Assembly: GCF_900129215.1 (NCBI RefSeq)
Contig: NZ_FQUQ01000004.1
Coordinates: 682,001-746,000 of the forward strand
Reading direction: 5' to 3'
DNA length: 64,000 bases
DNA from: Pedobacter caeni
GTDB taxonomy: Bacteria; Bacteroidota; Bacteroidia; Sphingobacteriales; Sphingobacteriaceae
Below the pieces are notes generated by a model. The model made no database searches and was not told the origin of the DNA. It saw only the letters and a list, made by a program, of their open reading frames with translations. Of the stretch, positions 1-8,890 are shown one piece after another (within the stretch, counting starts at the first letter, position 1; each line of letters starts with the position of its first letter). The translations under genes were made by a program, and so were the position numbers.

Positions 1-149
1 GTGTATTGCTTTTCTGCTACGGAAAAATCCTTTGCGATCAGTTCTGTTTTAGGAGAAAACCAGAGGAAGGAAGAAGAGAGTACTGCAATTCCCAGGGCCG
101 AAGCCAGCAGTACCTGTTGCTTTTTCTTATTGAAATTCATTAGTTTCAT
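1..149 (-). CDS. Exported protein, N-terminal fragment (runs off window)
   Basis: The reading frame is open from an ATG at 149 to the window edge. It starts MKLMNFNKKKQQVLL and continues into a hydrophobic stretch, which looks like a signal peptide or N-terminal membrane anchor. An alternative ATG lies three codons in (140). It begins 31 bases after the SusD stop on the same strand, so it is probably the last visible gene of the polysaccharide utilization operon. Only 49 residues are visible and no domain can be named; in such loci this position often holds a surface glycan-binding protein or another enzyme, which is inference only. Confidence 0.6.
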   Translation of the reverse strand, partial: MKLMNFNKKKQQVLLASALGIAVLSSSFLWFSPKTELIAKDFSVAEKQY

Positions 150-180
150 TTGATTGTTTTATAGGGTTATTACGTTGTGT

Positions 181-1998
181 TTACCAGCCTTTATTATTTG
201 GAAGCAGAAGTTTGTTCACTGAAGTCTCATACAATGGAACAGGAAATAAAAGATGACGTTCATCGACGTTACTTCCTCCTATCGCTGAGTATTTAAAATT
301 GGTTGGAGCTCCGGCATTGATTTCTGCTGCGGTCTTTTTCAGGTTCCCGACATACTCTTCCCAACGGATCAGGTCGGCACGGCGCAGGGCTTCAAAGCAA
401 AGTTCTTTCTCTCTTTCATTTTTGATGACTATGCGGAAAGCATCTTTTGAAGCAGTTTGCGCAGTGGTCAGGCCCTCATCCCCCACAACCGAAATCGTGG
501 CAGTAGCAAGGGCTCCCGTCCCAACACCACCACTAATCGTAATGGTCGGTATGGAAGTATAAAAGGCGCCAAAATCGGTGATGTTAATTGCAGTAACCTT
601 ACCTCCGGCAATGGTTACTGTTGCAGTAGCATTCCTGGTTGCTCCGCCTCCTGTAATACTAACTGAAGGAGGATTGGTGGCCAGATATCCGGTACCCCCT
701 GCACTGATCGTGATCGTTCTCAGTTGCTCTCCGGAAAGGGTTTTGCCAAAGGCCCGCTTTCTCAGCTGATTCAGGGCCGAGATGGCTTCACTGGTAGGTC
801 CGTTCACTTCATTATCTGCTTCAGCAAGCATGAGCAATACATCTGCATATCTCAATAAAGGGAAATTTTGAGGGGTATAATTCTTTTGTTTCTCCAGCAA
901 TTCATACTCTCTCCTGAATTTACCGGAGTTCCGCTGATAAATCTCTGCTGTGGTCCAGTTGATCCTGGTGGTCGTTGCACCGCTATATCTGAATGGAGCA
1001 ATGGCCCAATCCCTGCGCAGGTCTCCATTTTCGTATAGCTTGAACAATCCTGGTGTTGCAGCAATGAATCCATAACCGTATCCTTCTTTTTCATTGGTAC
1101 AAAGAATCCCATTGTTATTCCCAACCCTTCCGGCTTCGGTATAGGCATTTCCTAAACGGTTACCCCAGAACTCCACTTCCCAGATGCTCTCTTTGGTATC
1201 ATATTTATCCTGAGCATAATTGATGAAAATCTGCTTATAGTCATTGTTCAAAGCATGACCAGCACCACCTGCAACCACCTTTTTAGCCCATGAAAGTGCT
1301 TCCGCATATCTGGAAACATCTTTCAAAGGATATCCCGCCATATATAAATTGACCCTCGCCAGAATTCCCTGTACCGCACTTTTACTCACACGACCTCCAA
1401 AACCAATTTCAGTGATGGATTTAACCAGTCCTTCGGCCTTTGTCATGTCTGCAATGATCTGGTTGTATACCTCTCTTGCAGGAGTTCTGGCCACATCAGT
1501 GGAGATAATAGAAGCAGTAGGCTTCAGGATCATGGGTACATCTCCCCAATTGCTCACCAGCAAAAAGTGATAGTATGCCCTTAAAAACAAAGCTTCTCCT
1601 TCAATAACACCTCGTTTCGATTCATCCATTGCTGGTTTTTTGATATTAGCCAACACGAGGTTCGCTCTTTCTATCCCCTGATAAAGCGATTGCCAGAGCA
1701 AACGGATATCCGGATCGGAAGAATCAAAGTTTAAGACCTGGGTACCCGTTGCCTGGGCACTTCTTTGGTAATAACTCTCATCCGTAGCCGCAGTGAGTCT
1801 GGTAAAAATGGAATTTCCATATACATTCTCGCTGCCCATAATGTCGTAAACTCCGGTCAGTGAATTGTTCATCTGTGCTTCTGTAGCGTAATAATAATCC
1901 GGAGAAAGGGTATCTGTTGGTTTGGTATCCAGGAACTTTTTACAGGAAGAAACTCCTGTAAGGATCACACCAAGTAATAAATATTTTAAAGCTTTCAT
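181..1998 (-). CDS. SusD/RagB-family nutrient-binding outer-membrane lipoprotein
   Basis: Surface lipoprotein that captures oligosaccharides and forms the lid of the SusC transporter. The signal peptide ends in a lipobox (GVSSC, Cys19), followed by KKFLDTKPTD, the usual start of a mature SusD protein. The family pattern is clear: a TPR-like N-terminal half (residues about 85-230) and a C-terminal SusD domain with LRYADVLLMLAEADNE near 390 and KNEREKELCFEALRRADLIRW near 530. At 605 residues it is longer than usual because of a Gly/Thr/Ile-rich insertion of about 80 residues (about 428-507), placed just before the KNERE helix. The gene follows SusC by 17 bases and is surely in the same operon. 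Substrate is inferred from the neighbouring chondroitin lyase and sulfatase. Confidence 0.95.
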   Translation of the reverse strand: MKALKYLLLGVILTGVSSCKKFLDTKPTDTLSPDYYYATEAQMNNSLTGVYDIMGSENVYGNSIFTRLTAATDESYYQRSAQATGTQVLNFDSSDPDIRLLWQSLYQGIERANLVLANIKKPAMDESKRGVIEGEALFLRAYYHFLLVSNWGDVPMILKPTASIISTDVARTPAREVYNQIIADMTKAEGLVKSITEIGFGGRVSKSAVQGILARVNLYMAGYPLKDVSRYAEALSWAKKVVAGGAGHALNNDYKQIFINYAQDKYDTKESIWEVEFWGNRLGNAYTEAGRVGNNNGILCTNEKEGYGYGFIAATPGLFKLYENGDLRRDWAIAPFRYSGATTTRINWTTAEIYQRNSGKFRREYELLEKQKNYTPQNFPLLRYADVLLMLAEADNEVNGPTSEAISALNQLRKRAFGKTLSGEQLRTITISAGGTGYLATNPPSVSITGGGATRNATATVTIAGGKVTAINITDFGAFYTSIPTITISGGVGTGALATATISVVGDEGLTTAQTASKDAFRIVIKNEREKELCFEALRRADLIRWEEYVGNLKKTAAEINAGAPTNFKYSAIGGSNVDERHLLFPVPLYETSVNKLLLPNNKGW

Positions 1999-2015
1999 TT
2001 GATCAGATTTTAAAA

Positions 2016-5000
2016 TTAAAATGAGGTATTGATACTGAACACAATTGTTCTTGCTCTAGGATAGGCAGAGTAATCAAAGCCTGGTGTCAGCGCAGAATTT
2101 CTTACAGAAACCTCCGGATCCATTCCTGAGTAATTGCTGAAAGTATACAGGTTCTGACCTGATGCAGCAACCCTCAGGCTTTTCAAGTTAAGCCGCTTCA
2201 ACACCTCCTGACCAAAATTATAGCCCAATGAAACGGTCTTTATTCTTAGAAAAGAGCCATCTTCGATGACGCGGGAAGAGTAAACCCTTGGTCCCTGGCC
2301 TTTCACTCTGTGTAAAGTATTACTTGGATTTTCCGGTGTCCACCGGTCAGCATAGTTCGCAAACTGGTTCAGGTTGGTCTTGTCCAGCATATTGCCTTCA
2401 AACAACATTCTGTTCGCATTATAGATGTCATTTCCATAAGACCATTGCAGAAAGATACTCAGGTCAAAATTTTTATAACTGAAGTTATTGGTTAACCCAC
2501 CAACATGTAAGGGCTGCCCCCTTCCAATTACCGTCTGGTCTTTGGTATCTACCACATTGTTTCCATCAAGATCTTTATATTTTACATCACCCGGTTTGAT
2601 CGTACTTCTCACATTCCCGTTGTTTGGGACATTGTCTTTTAAGGTATATACTCCCGGACTGCCTTCATTAAAATCACTGAACTGATAGATCCCATCAAAC
2701 TGATACCCATAAAATTGTCCGATAGGCTGACCTACCTTTGCAATGTATAATGGAATACCATTATAAGAATTTTCCCAGGCCAGGGAAGTGGTTCTGAAAT
2801 CCTGCCTTTCACTCAGGGCCAGTACTTTCGAACGGTTAAAACTGATGTTAAAACTACTCGACCACTTAAAGTCCTTATGATCGATATTCCTGGTATTCAG
2901 TGTGAACTCCAAACCCTGGTTTCTCACCTCTCCGATATTTTTAAAAGCACTCACATAACCTGTGGTATATGGAAGATCAGCATCCAGTAACAAATCATAG
3001 GTTGTTTTACGGTAAACATCCACCGTTAGTCCGATCCGGTCTTTAAACATGCTCAGGTCATAACCGATATCTGCCTGGGAAGTACTCTCCCACTTCAGAT
3101 CCGGATTTCCAAAGGCCAGTGGAACTGCTCCCGGGTTAATGGTATTGTTAAATCCATAAGAGGCTCCGATCGGCAAACCCAATATCGAAAGGTAAGAGAA
3201 ATCACCGACCCTGTTGTTTCCGGTTACCCCATATCCAACCCTTAGTTTCGCATCATTCACGAAAGTCAGCTTTTTCATAAAATCTTCATTACTCATTCTC
3301 CAGGCCAATGAGCCGGAAGGAAAATAGCTCCATCTGTTTCCCGCCATAAATTTGGAAGAACCGTCTGCCCGGAAAGAAGCACTCAAATAATATTTTGACG
3401 CGTAATCGTAGGTTACCCTACCCAGAAAAGAAAGCAATTTACTATTTGAACTTACTGCAATTACCGGTTGTGGTATTCCTTCATCCAATCCGTCCAGCCC
3501 CAGGGTTTCGTTGGGTACCTGAGTCGCAGACATTCCATATCTGGAGAAACGATCGCCTTGTAACGTGATGCCTCCTAAAACATTCAGGTTATGTGTTTTG
3601 TTGAAACGCTTTGCAAAGGTCAAAATGTTCTCATTCAACCAGCTGCTGTTTTGATTATAAATGATCGAGCCATTCACTCCTGTTAAACTTCTGGGGCCGC
3701 CATAATAAGTCTGACTATTATAAAACACGTCGTTTCTGCGCAGGTTATTGCTGATGCCACCGGAAACTTTTAAAGTCAGGTTCTTCGTAAAGGCATATTG
3801 CGCATAAGCATTGGCCCGCAAATTATTGGTAGTGGCATTCCTCAGTTCATTTTTAGTGGAGATCACCGGGTTCACACGGTAGTCATTGGAACCATCTACC
3901 CCCGGATCAAAAAGAATATCCTCCAGGTCTCCGCCACCAGCTCCGGAGGTTGGCCGATATCCCCATACGCTGTACAACAAGCCATTCGTTGCAGAGTTTG
4001 TGCCCGCATTTGGTATCGTACCACTCGTCTTGATATTGCTGTAATCGAAACTTCCGAAAACTTTTAATTTCGCATTCAATTCCTGTGTCAGGGACATTCT
4101 GCCCTGGTAACGGGAGAATCCCGAATTGATAATGATACCATCCTGATCCATCACCGATCCTGAAATCACATATTTCGTTTTATCCGTTCCACCTGTCAGG
4201 GAAAGGTTATGTTCTTGTGAAGGTGCTGTTCTGTAAATCTGATTCTGCCAGTCTGTTCCTTTCAGCCCCCTGTAAGAATCAAGGGTTTTGCCATCCACAT
4301 AATACAGAAGAGGGGTATTTACAGGGTCGATTTCTTCCTGAAGCCTCACAAACTCATAGGGATCCATCAGGTCCATCTTTTTAACGTTTTGCTGAAAACC
4401 TACGGTACCGGTATAAGCGATCACAGGAGCACCGATCTTTCCGCTTTTAGTGGTGATCAGGATTACACCGTTGGCCCCTCTTGCTCCATATATCGCCGTT
4501 GCTGAAGCATCTTTCAAAACCTCAATAGATTCGATATCTGCCGGGTTGATCGCATTGTTATTGGCGGTTTCTATCGGGAAACCATCCACTACATATAAAG
4601 GTGAATTGTCTTGTGTAATTGAGTTCTGGCCACGGATCACAATGTTAAATGAAGAACCCGGCTGCCCATCGTTTGAAGCCACTTGCACACCCGCTACGCG
4701 TCCGGCCAAAGCTTCATCAAAAGATTTCACGGGGGCTTTCTGAAGGTCTTTCATGTTCACACTGCCAACTGCTCCGGTAAGGTCCTTTTTGTTGACAGAT
4801 CCATAACCGATCACCACCACATCGTTCAGTACTTTACTGTCTTCCCCCAAGGTCAGGTTCAGGATTCCTTTATCCCCCACACTGATTTCTCTTTGCTCAT
4901 ATCCGATATAGGTAAAAACCAGGGTGGTGTTTCCTTTTACAGGAACCTGGATTGCATACTTTCCATCTTTATTGGTGGTGGCTCCTCCTTTGTTTCCTTT

Positions 5001-5135
5001 GACCATCACGCTTACCCCAATTAGGGGAAGTCCGTCTGCACGGTCTGTGACGATGCCTTCTACCCGCCGCATGTCCTGCGCAAAAGCCACACAGGCACAC
5101 ATCATGCACATCATAAAAAGGTACATTTTTTTCAT
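2016..5135 (-). CDS. SusC/RagA-family TonB-linked outer-membrane transporter
   Basis: TonB-dependent porin of 1039 residues that imports oligosaccharides together with SusD. A signal peptide (MKKMYLFMMCMMCACVAFAQ) is followed by a CarboxypepD_reg-like domain (VEGIVTDRADGLPLIGVSV, about 26-105). Next come the plug domain (VVIGYGSVNKKDLTGAVGSV, from about 107; the Asn-rich PLYVVDGFPIET segment near 180) and a long beta barrel ending in Phe (VFSINTSF). It lies between the PL8 lyase and SusD on the same strand. The domain order and length are typical of SusC. Specificity for chondroitin-derived oligosaccharides is inferred from context. There are 114 bases between the lyase stop and this start, enough for an internal promoter or RNA processing site. 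Confidence 0.96.
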   Translation of the reverse strand: MKKMYLFMMCMMCACVAFAQDMRRVEGIVTDRADGLPLIGVSVMVKGNKGGATTNKDGKYAIQVPVKGNTTLVFTYIGYEQREISVGDKGILNLTLGEDSKVLNDVVVIGYGSVNKKDLTGAVGSVNMKDLQKAPVKSFDEALAGRVAGVQVASNDGQPGSSFNIVIRGQNSITQDNSPLYVVDGFPIETANNNAINPADIESIEVLKDASATAIYGARGANGVILITTKSGKIGAPVIAYTGTVGFQQNVKKMDLMDPYEFVRLQEEIDPVNTPLLYYVDGKTLDSYRGLKGTDWQNQIYRTAPSQEHNLSLTGGTDKTKYVISGSVMDQDGIIINSGFSRYQGRMSLTQELNAKLKVFGSFDYSNIKTSGTIPNAGTNSATNGLLYSVWGYRPTSGAGGGDLEDILFDPGVDGSNDYRVNPVISTKNELRNATTNNLRANAYAQYAFTKNLTLKVSGGISNNLRRNDVFYNSQTYYGGPRSLTGVNGSIIYNQNSSWLNENILTFAKRFNKTHNLNVLGGITLQGDRFSRYGMSATQVPNETLGLDGLDEGIPQPVIAVSSNSKLLSFLGRVTYDYASKYYLSASFRADGSSKFMAGNRWSYFPSGSLAWRMSNEDFMKKLTFVNDAKLRVGYGVTGNNRVGDFSYLSILGLPIGASYGFNNTINPGAVPLAFGNPDLKWESTSQADIGYDLSMFKDRIGLTVDVYRKTTYDLLLDADLPYTTGYVSAFKNIGEVRNQGLEFTLNTRNIDHKDFKWSSSFNISFNRSKVLALSERQDFRTTSLAWENSYNGIPLYIAKVGQPIGQFYGYQFDGIYQFSDFNEGSPGVYTLKDNVPNNGNVRSTIKPGDVKYKDLDGNNVVDTKDQTVIGRGQPLHVGGLTNNFSYKNFDLSIFLQWSYGNDIYNANRMLFEGNMLDKTNLNQFANYADRWTPENPSNTLHRVKGQGPRVYSSRVIEDGSFLRIKTVSLGYNFGQEVLKRLNLKSLRVAASGQNLYTFSNYSGMDPEVSVRNSALTPGFDYSAYPRARTIVFSINTSF

Positions 5136-5249
5136 ACTCAGTAAGTTTAGATTTGGTTCTCAATAACCCTCCCATGGATTATTGATATCAAATTTGCATA
5201 TCAATAATCCGAAATAAGGGGTACTAATTAATTTTTATAAGGGTAATAA

Positions 5250-7361
5250 TCAGTTAAAAACGGCCATTACAGTAGAACCTGCAAGTTCTTGCTGAGGAAG
5301 CGCAACTTCAATACGACTTACCCTTCCTGTTTTTAAATCGGTAAGCGTCAACACTACGGTCTTTTCTTTCTGTAAGGGATCGGCCACATAAACACGCTGT
5401 TTCCCTTCCACATTTCTAACCATAAGGATACAGGCCTTGTCTGTTTTTACCGAGAAGCCAGGAAAGTTAAAACTTCCCGCCTGATAAAATACAGCCTGGG
5501 CAATACCCAATTGCTTATGGTACACGCCCTGTAATGTTTCTGTATTGGCGATCACCTGAACACGGGCGACATCATACTGTTCCATATCTTCGGCTTTTAT
5601 CCCTGGCAATACGATGTAAGCATATTTGTCATTCCGGGGTTTAATTCCATGATTGATCCAAAGCTTAAACACATTTCCAAACAATTCTTTCTTAGGATGC
5701 GAATTGTTGATATGAAACCAGTTTCCCTGTTGCAGATTGGTGCTCAGGCTAAGGTTCCCTCCTTCAGGAAAAACATAGGCAATGCCATCATGCCAGATCC
5801 AATCCTGACTTTTCTCCTTTAAATTGAAGCTTTTCCCGGCAGTTATCCGATTACGATCCGATGAACGTTGTACCGATCCATTCAACCAGCTTTGGTTCAG
5901 GCTTGTCGTAATTGGTTCTGCAGCCAGGCTATTGATTCCTGCACCAAGGCATACCACCTCATCATCAAAGAAAAACCACGACTTTTTTGCCGATAAACTG
6001 TCGTAATCCAAGGCATAGGCGCTGGCTCCATATACTTTATCAGATACACCTCCTGCAAAGGCATTACTTCCCTCCTCTCCCCAGAATTTAGTCATCAACC
6101 GGTCTGCAGGATAGTCTCTGCTGGTAACTCCAGGAATTTTATCCCATTCCCATACCGGCATAATGTTGTAATATTCCGGTCCACGGACCTGAATGTTCGT
6201 CGCCCCGTCGGCAAGCGTCCTGCCCAATAGGTTCTCCCCGTTTCCAGCCTCACTTCTTTTGGTACGGTTGCTGACCATTCTGACATTAAAAGAATAAGCG
6301 GGACGCAAATGAAGGGTATAATCTCCATTCCAGAACTGGTGGTGTAAAGGCTGGATATGAACACCCGGGCCAACAGTGCTATCTGTTCTTGCAATCGCCT
6401 GATCCCATTCTTCCCCATGTTCAGGATCAATCGTTTTTGCTACCCTCAGCCTGCTGCTCTCCCCATGTTTATTTAGTATATCCGGTCTGCTGACGCCACG
6501 CCCCTCCACATTAAAATCGATATAACTCCCGCGAATGGTTTTTAAATAACTGTCCCTATAGTATTTTGAAAATAGCTGAAGCTTATCCTCATTCAATGCA
6601 TAAGGAGTATTCCTTACATATCCGGCCAATTTAAGCACACCTGTAATAAATACTGCGCCATAGCTGGAAATCTGAAGCTGAGGCCCATGTTGCAGGTAGG
6701 AATAATCATACTGCAAACCTTCCTTATAATGGACAAACCGGATGGGGTCAAATAATTCCCTGGTCGACAAAGCCATCAGGGATTGGTCTTTAGTGAGCAA
6801 TGCCCGGTAAAAATAATGCAATGCAATATCCGTTTTATTGGCCCCGGTCTTCTTTTCAGGATCACCACGTTTCATGCGTTCCATCAGTGCTGCTTCCAGC
6901 GCCTTTGCCAACTGCTGTTTTCCAAAGCGCATCTGGATCAGTAACTCACCCAGTGCCTGGGGAGTAGCAATCTCATTGTGCCACCAATTGCTGCTTTTCG
7001 GATCAGCACCATACCAATAACTGAAAGCATTGGAAATCCCTTTGAACACCTGTTCATCTCCATAGTACCTGCTTCCTTTTGTAATGTAGGCCTGGATCAG
7101 GCTCTGCAATTTCAGCAGGTGATCATTTGGCATCCAGTTGGTTATCGAAGTGTCTTTATAATTGACGGCAGCCCAGCTTCCATCGGCTTGTAAAGCCTTA
7201 AAATTCCTGGTTGCAGGCCCATCCAACTGGCGAAGTGGTTTGACCAGGTCCAGCCTGATCCTGTTCATAATGGTATCGTAAGGCTGGTCTGTTTGTGCTT
7301 TAGTAAAACCTGGTATCAGCAATAATAAGAACAAGCTGCAACAGGAGAATAATTTCTTCAT
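5250..7361 (-). CDS. cslA: Chondroitin AC lyase, polysaccharide lyase family 8
   Basis: Cleaves chondroitin (and probably hyaluronan) by beta-elimination, giving unsaturated disaccharides. I chose the ATG at 7361, which gives 703 residues with signal peptide MKKLFSCCSLFLLLLIPGFTKA. An upstream in-frame ATG at 7403 would overlap the sulfatase and precede the signal peptide. With this start, Trp127 (NWWHNE), Asn175 (TGANKTD), His225 and Tyr234 (LQHGPQLQISSYG), Arg288 (EGRGVSR) and Glu371 (RSEAGNGEN) coincide in number with the catalytic residues I recall for Pedobacter heparinus chondroitinase AC. The fold order is an (alpha/alpha) toroid in the first half and beta-sandwich domains in the second. 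It follows the sulfatase by 16 bases. PL8 also includes hyaluronate and xanthan lyases, but residue register and context favour chondroitin AC lyase. Confidence 0.93.
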   Translation of the reverse strand: MKKLFSCCSLFLLLLIPGFTKAQTDQPYDTIMNRIRLDLVKPLRQLDGPATRNFKALQADGSWAAVNYKDTSITNWMPNDHLLKLQSLIQAYITKGSRYYGDEQVFKGISNAFSYWYGADPKSSNWWHNEIATPQALGELLIQMRFGKQQLAKALEAALMERMKRGDPEKKTGANKTDIALHYFYRALLTKDQSLMALSTRELFDPIRFVHYKEGLQYDYSYLQHGPQLQISSYGAVFITGVLKLAGYVRNTPYALNEDKLQLFSKYYRDSYLKTIRGSYIDFNVEGRGVSRPDILNKHGESSRLRVAKTIDPEHGEEWDQAIARTDSTVGPGVHIQPLHHQFWNGDYTLHLRPAYSFNVRMVSNRTKRSEAGNGENLLGRTLADGATNIQVRGPEYYNIMPVWEWDKIPGVTSRDYPADRLMTKFWGEEGSNAFAGGVSDKVYGASAYALDYDSLSAKKSWFFFDDEVVCLGAGINSLAAEPITTSLNQSWLNGSVQRSSDRNRITAGKSFNLKEKSQDWIWHDGIAYVFPEGGNLSLSTNLQQGNWFHINNSHPKKELFGNVFKLWINHGIKPRNDKYAYIVLPGIKAEDMEQYDVARVQVIANTETLQGVYHKQLGIAQAVFYQAGSFNFPGFSVKTDKACILMVRNVEGKQRVYVADPLQKEKTVVLTLTDLKTGRVSRIEVALPQQELAGSTVMAVFN

Positions 7362-7377
7362 TTGGTTAGGATTTATA

Positions 7378-8826
7378 TTATGGGTAAAGTCTTTCCATTT
7401 CACGGCCTTTTACTTCCATGCGGTGTTTTTTTATTTGATTTTCATCGCCATAGGTGCTGTACCAATGGGGTTGGTCGAGCCCTTTCTCCCAACGGGAAAG
7501 CAAGGCTGATAAGTTTTTTACTTTTTCAGGGTGTTTTTCCGACAGGTTATGTTGCTCTGAAAGGTCTTTACTCAAGTCAAAAAGCAGGACATTTTCCTTC
7601 ACACGGATCAGTTTCCAATTTCCTGACCTGACCGCAGCAGCAACTCCCCTTCTCCAGTACAGTGCCTCATGCGGAATGTTCTTATTGCCTGGTGATAAAT
7701 AGGGCAGCAGGTTTAGCCCATCCAGTTTTTTTGTTCCTTTTTGCCGGCCTTTACCTGCAGCAACTGCTGTGGGAAGGATGTCCAGAGAAATTACAGGTTG
7801 GCTATAGGTCTTGTTTACCGGGATGTGTCCAGGCCATTTCATCATCATGGCTACCCGAATCCCACCTTCCCATTTGGAACCTTTCATTCCTCTCAGTGCT
7901 CCGTTATCTGATGAATTTCCTGTTGCTCCACCATTGTCGTTGATAAAGATGACGAGGGTATTGTCTTCCAGTCCATTGTCTTTGATTGTTTTAAGCACCC
8001 GTCCTACGCCATCATCCAGTGAAGTCATCATTGCCGCATAAGCCCTCCTGCCGCTATCCGGTATTCCGGCAAAACGATCCATCAGATCTTTTCTTGCATT
8101 CATTGGGGTGTGAACGGCATTGTAAGAGAGGTACATGAAAAAAGGATTGTTTTTATTTTTCTCAATAAAAGCGCTCGCTTTATCGGTAAACATATCGGTG
8201 AGGTAAGTGATTTTCGTTTCCGGGACGATGTCCATGTTGTCATACAAAGCCGTTTCCTGGTTGCGTTTACCTTTATAGGCGAAAAAATCCCGGTGACCTC
8301 CTGTGAAACCATAGAACTCATCAAAGCCCCTTTTTAAAGGGAAATGTTTTTTTTCTTCTCCCTGATGCCATTTTCCAATGGCAATTGTTCTATAGCCATT
8401 ATCCTGCATCTCATTTCCTATCGTCCGCTCTGCAGGATCCATTCCCACATCGCTTACCTGATACCCTTTGGCAACTTTAGTGGAGGTATTGTGTTCAAAA
8501 CCGAATCGTTGCTGATAACGTCCGGTTAGTATACCCGCACGTGAAGGGGCACAGACCGAAGCAGAAACATAAGCATCCGTAAAACGTGTCCCCTTTCCGG
8601 CTATTGCATCTATATTTGGCGTAGGAATCTGGCTTCCTCCATAACAACCAAAATCGGCATAGCCTGCATCATCGCTAACGATTACAATCACATTGGGTTT
8701 TGAAAAACCCGGGTTCTTTTTCCGGAGTACAGCATCCTGCTGGGCCATGGCGCATGCTGAAAACCTAAGCAGCAAAGCGACAGACATCATGATCATCAAT
8801 TGATTTTGTTTCATACCTATCTTCAT
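7378..8826 (-). CDS. Sulfatase (arylsulfatase family, formylglycine-dependent)
   Basis: Sulfatase of 482 residues with a cleavable signal peptide, so it acts in the periplasm or at the surface. The N-terminal metal motif is VIVSDDAGYADFGCYGG, and the active-site signature is CAPSRAGILTG. Its Cys is the residue converted to formylglycine, which needs a maturase encoded outside this window. Further family motifs are AIGKWHQGEE, GFYGF-type residues (EFYGFTGGH) and VIFINDNGGA. It lies between the regulator and the PL8 lyase, so removal of 4-O or 6-O sulfate from chondroitin sulfate is the likely role; the sulfate position cannot be told from sequence. The start at 8826 (MKIGMKQ) or at the internal Met5 (8814) are both possible. 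Confidence 0.93.
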   Translation of the reverse strand: MKIGMKQNQLMIMMSVALLLRFSACAMAQQDAVLRKKNPGFSKPNVIVIVSDDAGYADFGCYGGSQIPTPNIDAIAGKGTRFTDAYVSASVCAPSRAGILTGRYQQRFGFEHNTSTKVAKGYQVSDVGMDPAERTIGNEMQDNGYRTIAIGKWHQGEEKKHFPLKRGFDEFYGFTGGHRDFFAYKGKRNQETALYDNMDIVPETKITYLTDMFTDKASAFIEKNKNNPFFMYLSYNAVHTPMNARKDLMDRFAGIPDSGRRAYAAMMTSLDDGVGRVLKTIKDNGLEDNTLVIFINDNGGATGNSSDNGALRGMKGSKWEGGIRVAMMMKWPGHIPVNKTYSQPVISLDILPTAVAAGKGRQKGTKKLDGLNLLPYLSPGNKNIPHEALYWRRGVAAAVRSGNWKLIRVKENVLLFDLSKDLSEQHNLSEKHPEKVKNLSALLSRWEKGLDQPHWYSTYGDENQIKKHRMEVKGREMERLYP

Positions 8827-8890
8827 ACAGAAATCAAATATTCAGTTTAATTGGCTGATTAAAGGAGAGAAATCGGTTAAAAAGGGGGGA

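Noticed and set aside
299..562. Plus-strand frames antisense to SusD, SusC, the regulator and the RND pump
   Set aside because: They are shadows of strongly supported minus-strand genes, without independent domains.
7362..7403. Upstream ATG extending the PL8 lyase
   Set aside because: It overlaps the end of the sulfatase gene and precedes a clear signal peptide; with the later start the active-site numbering matches the known enzyme.
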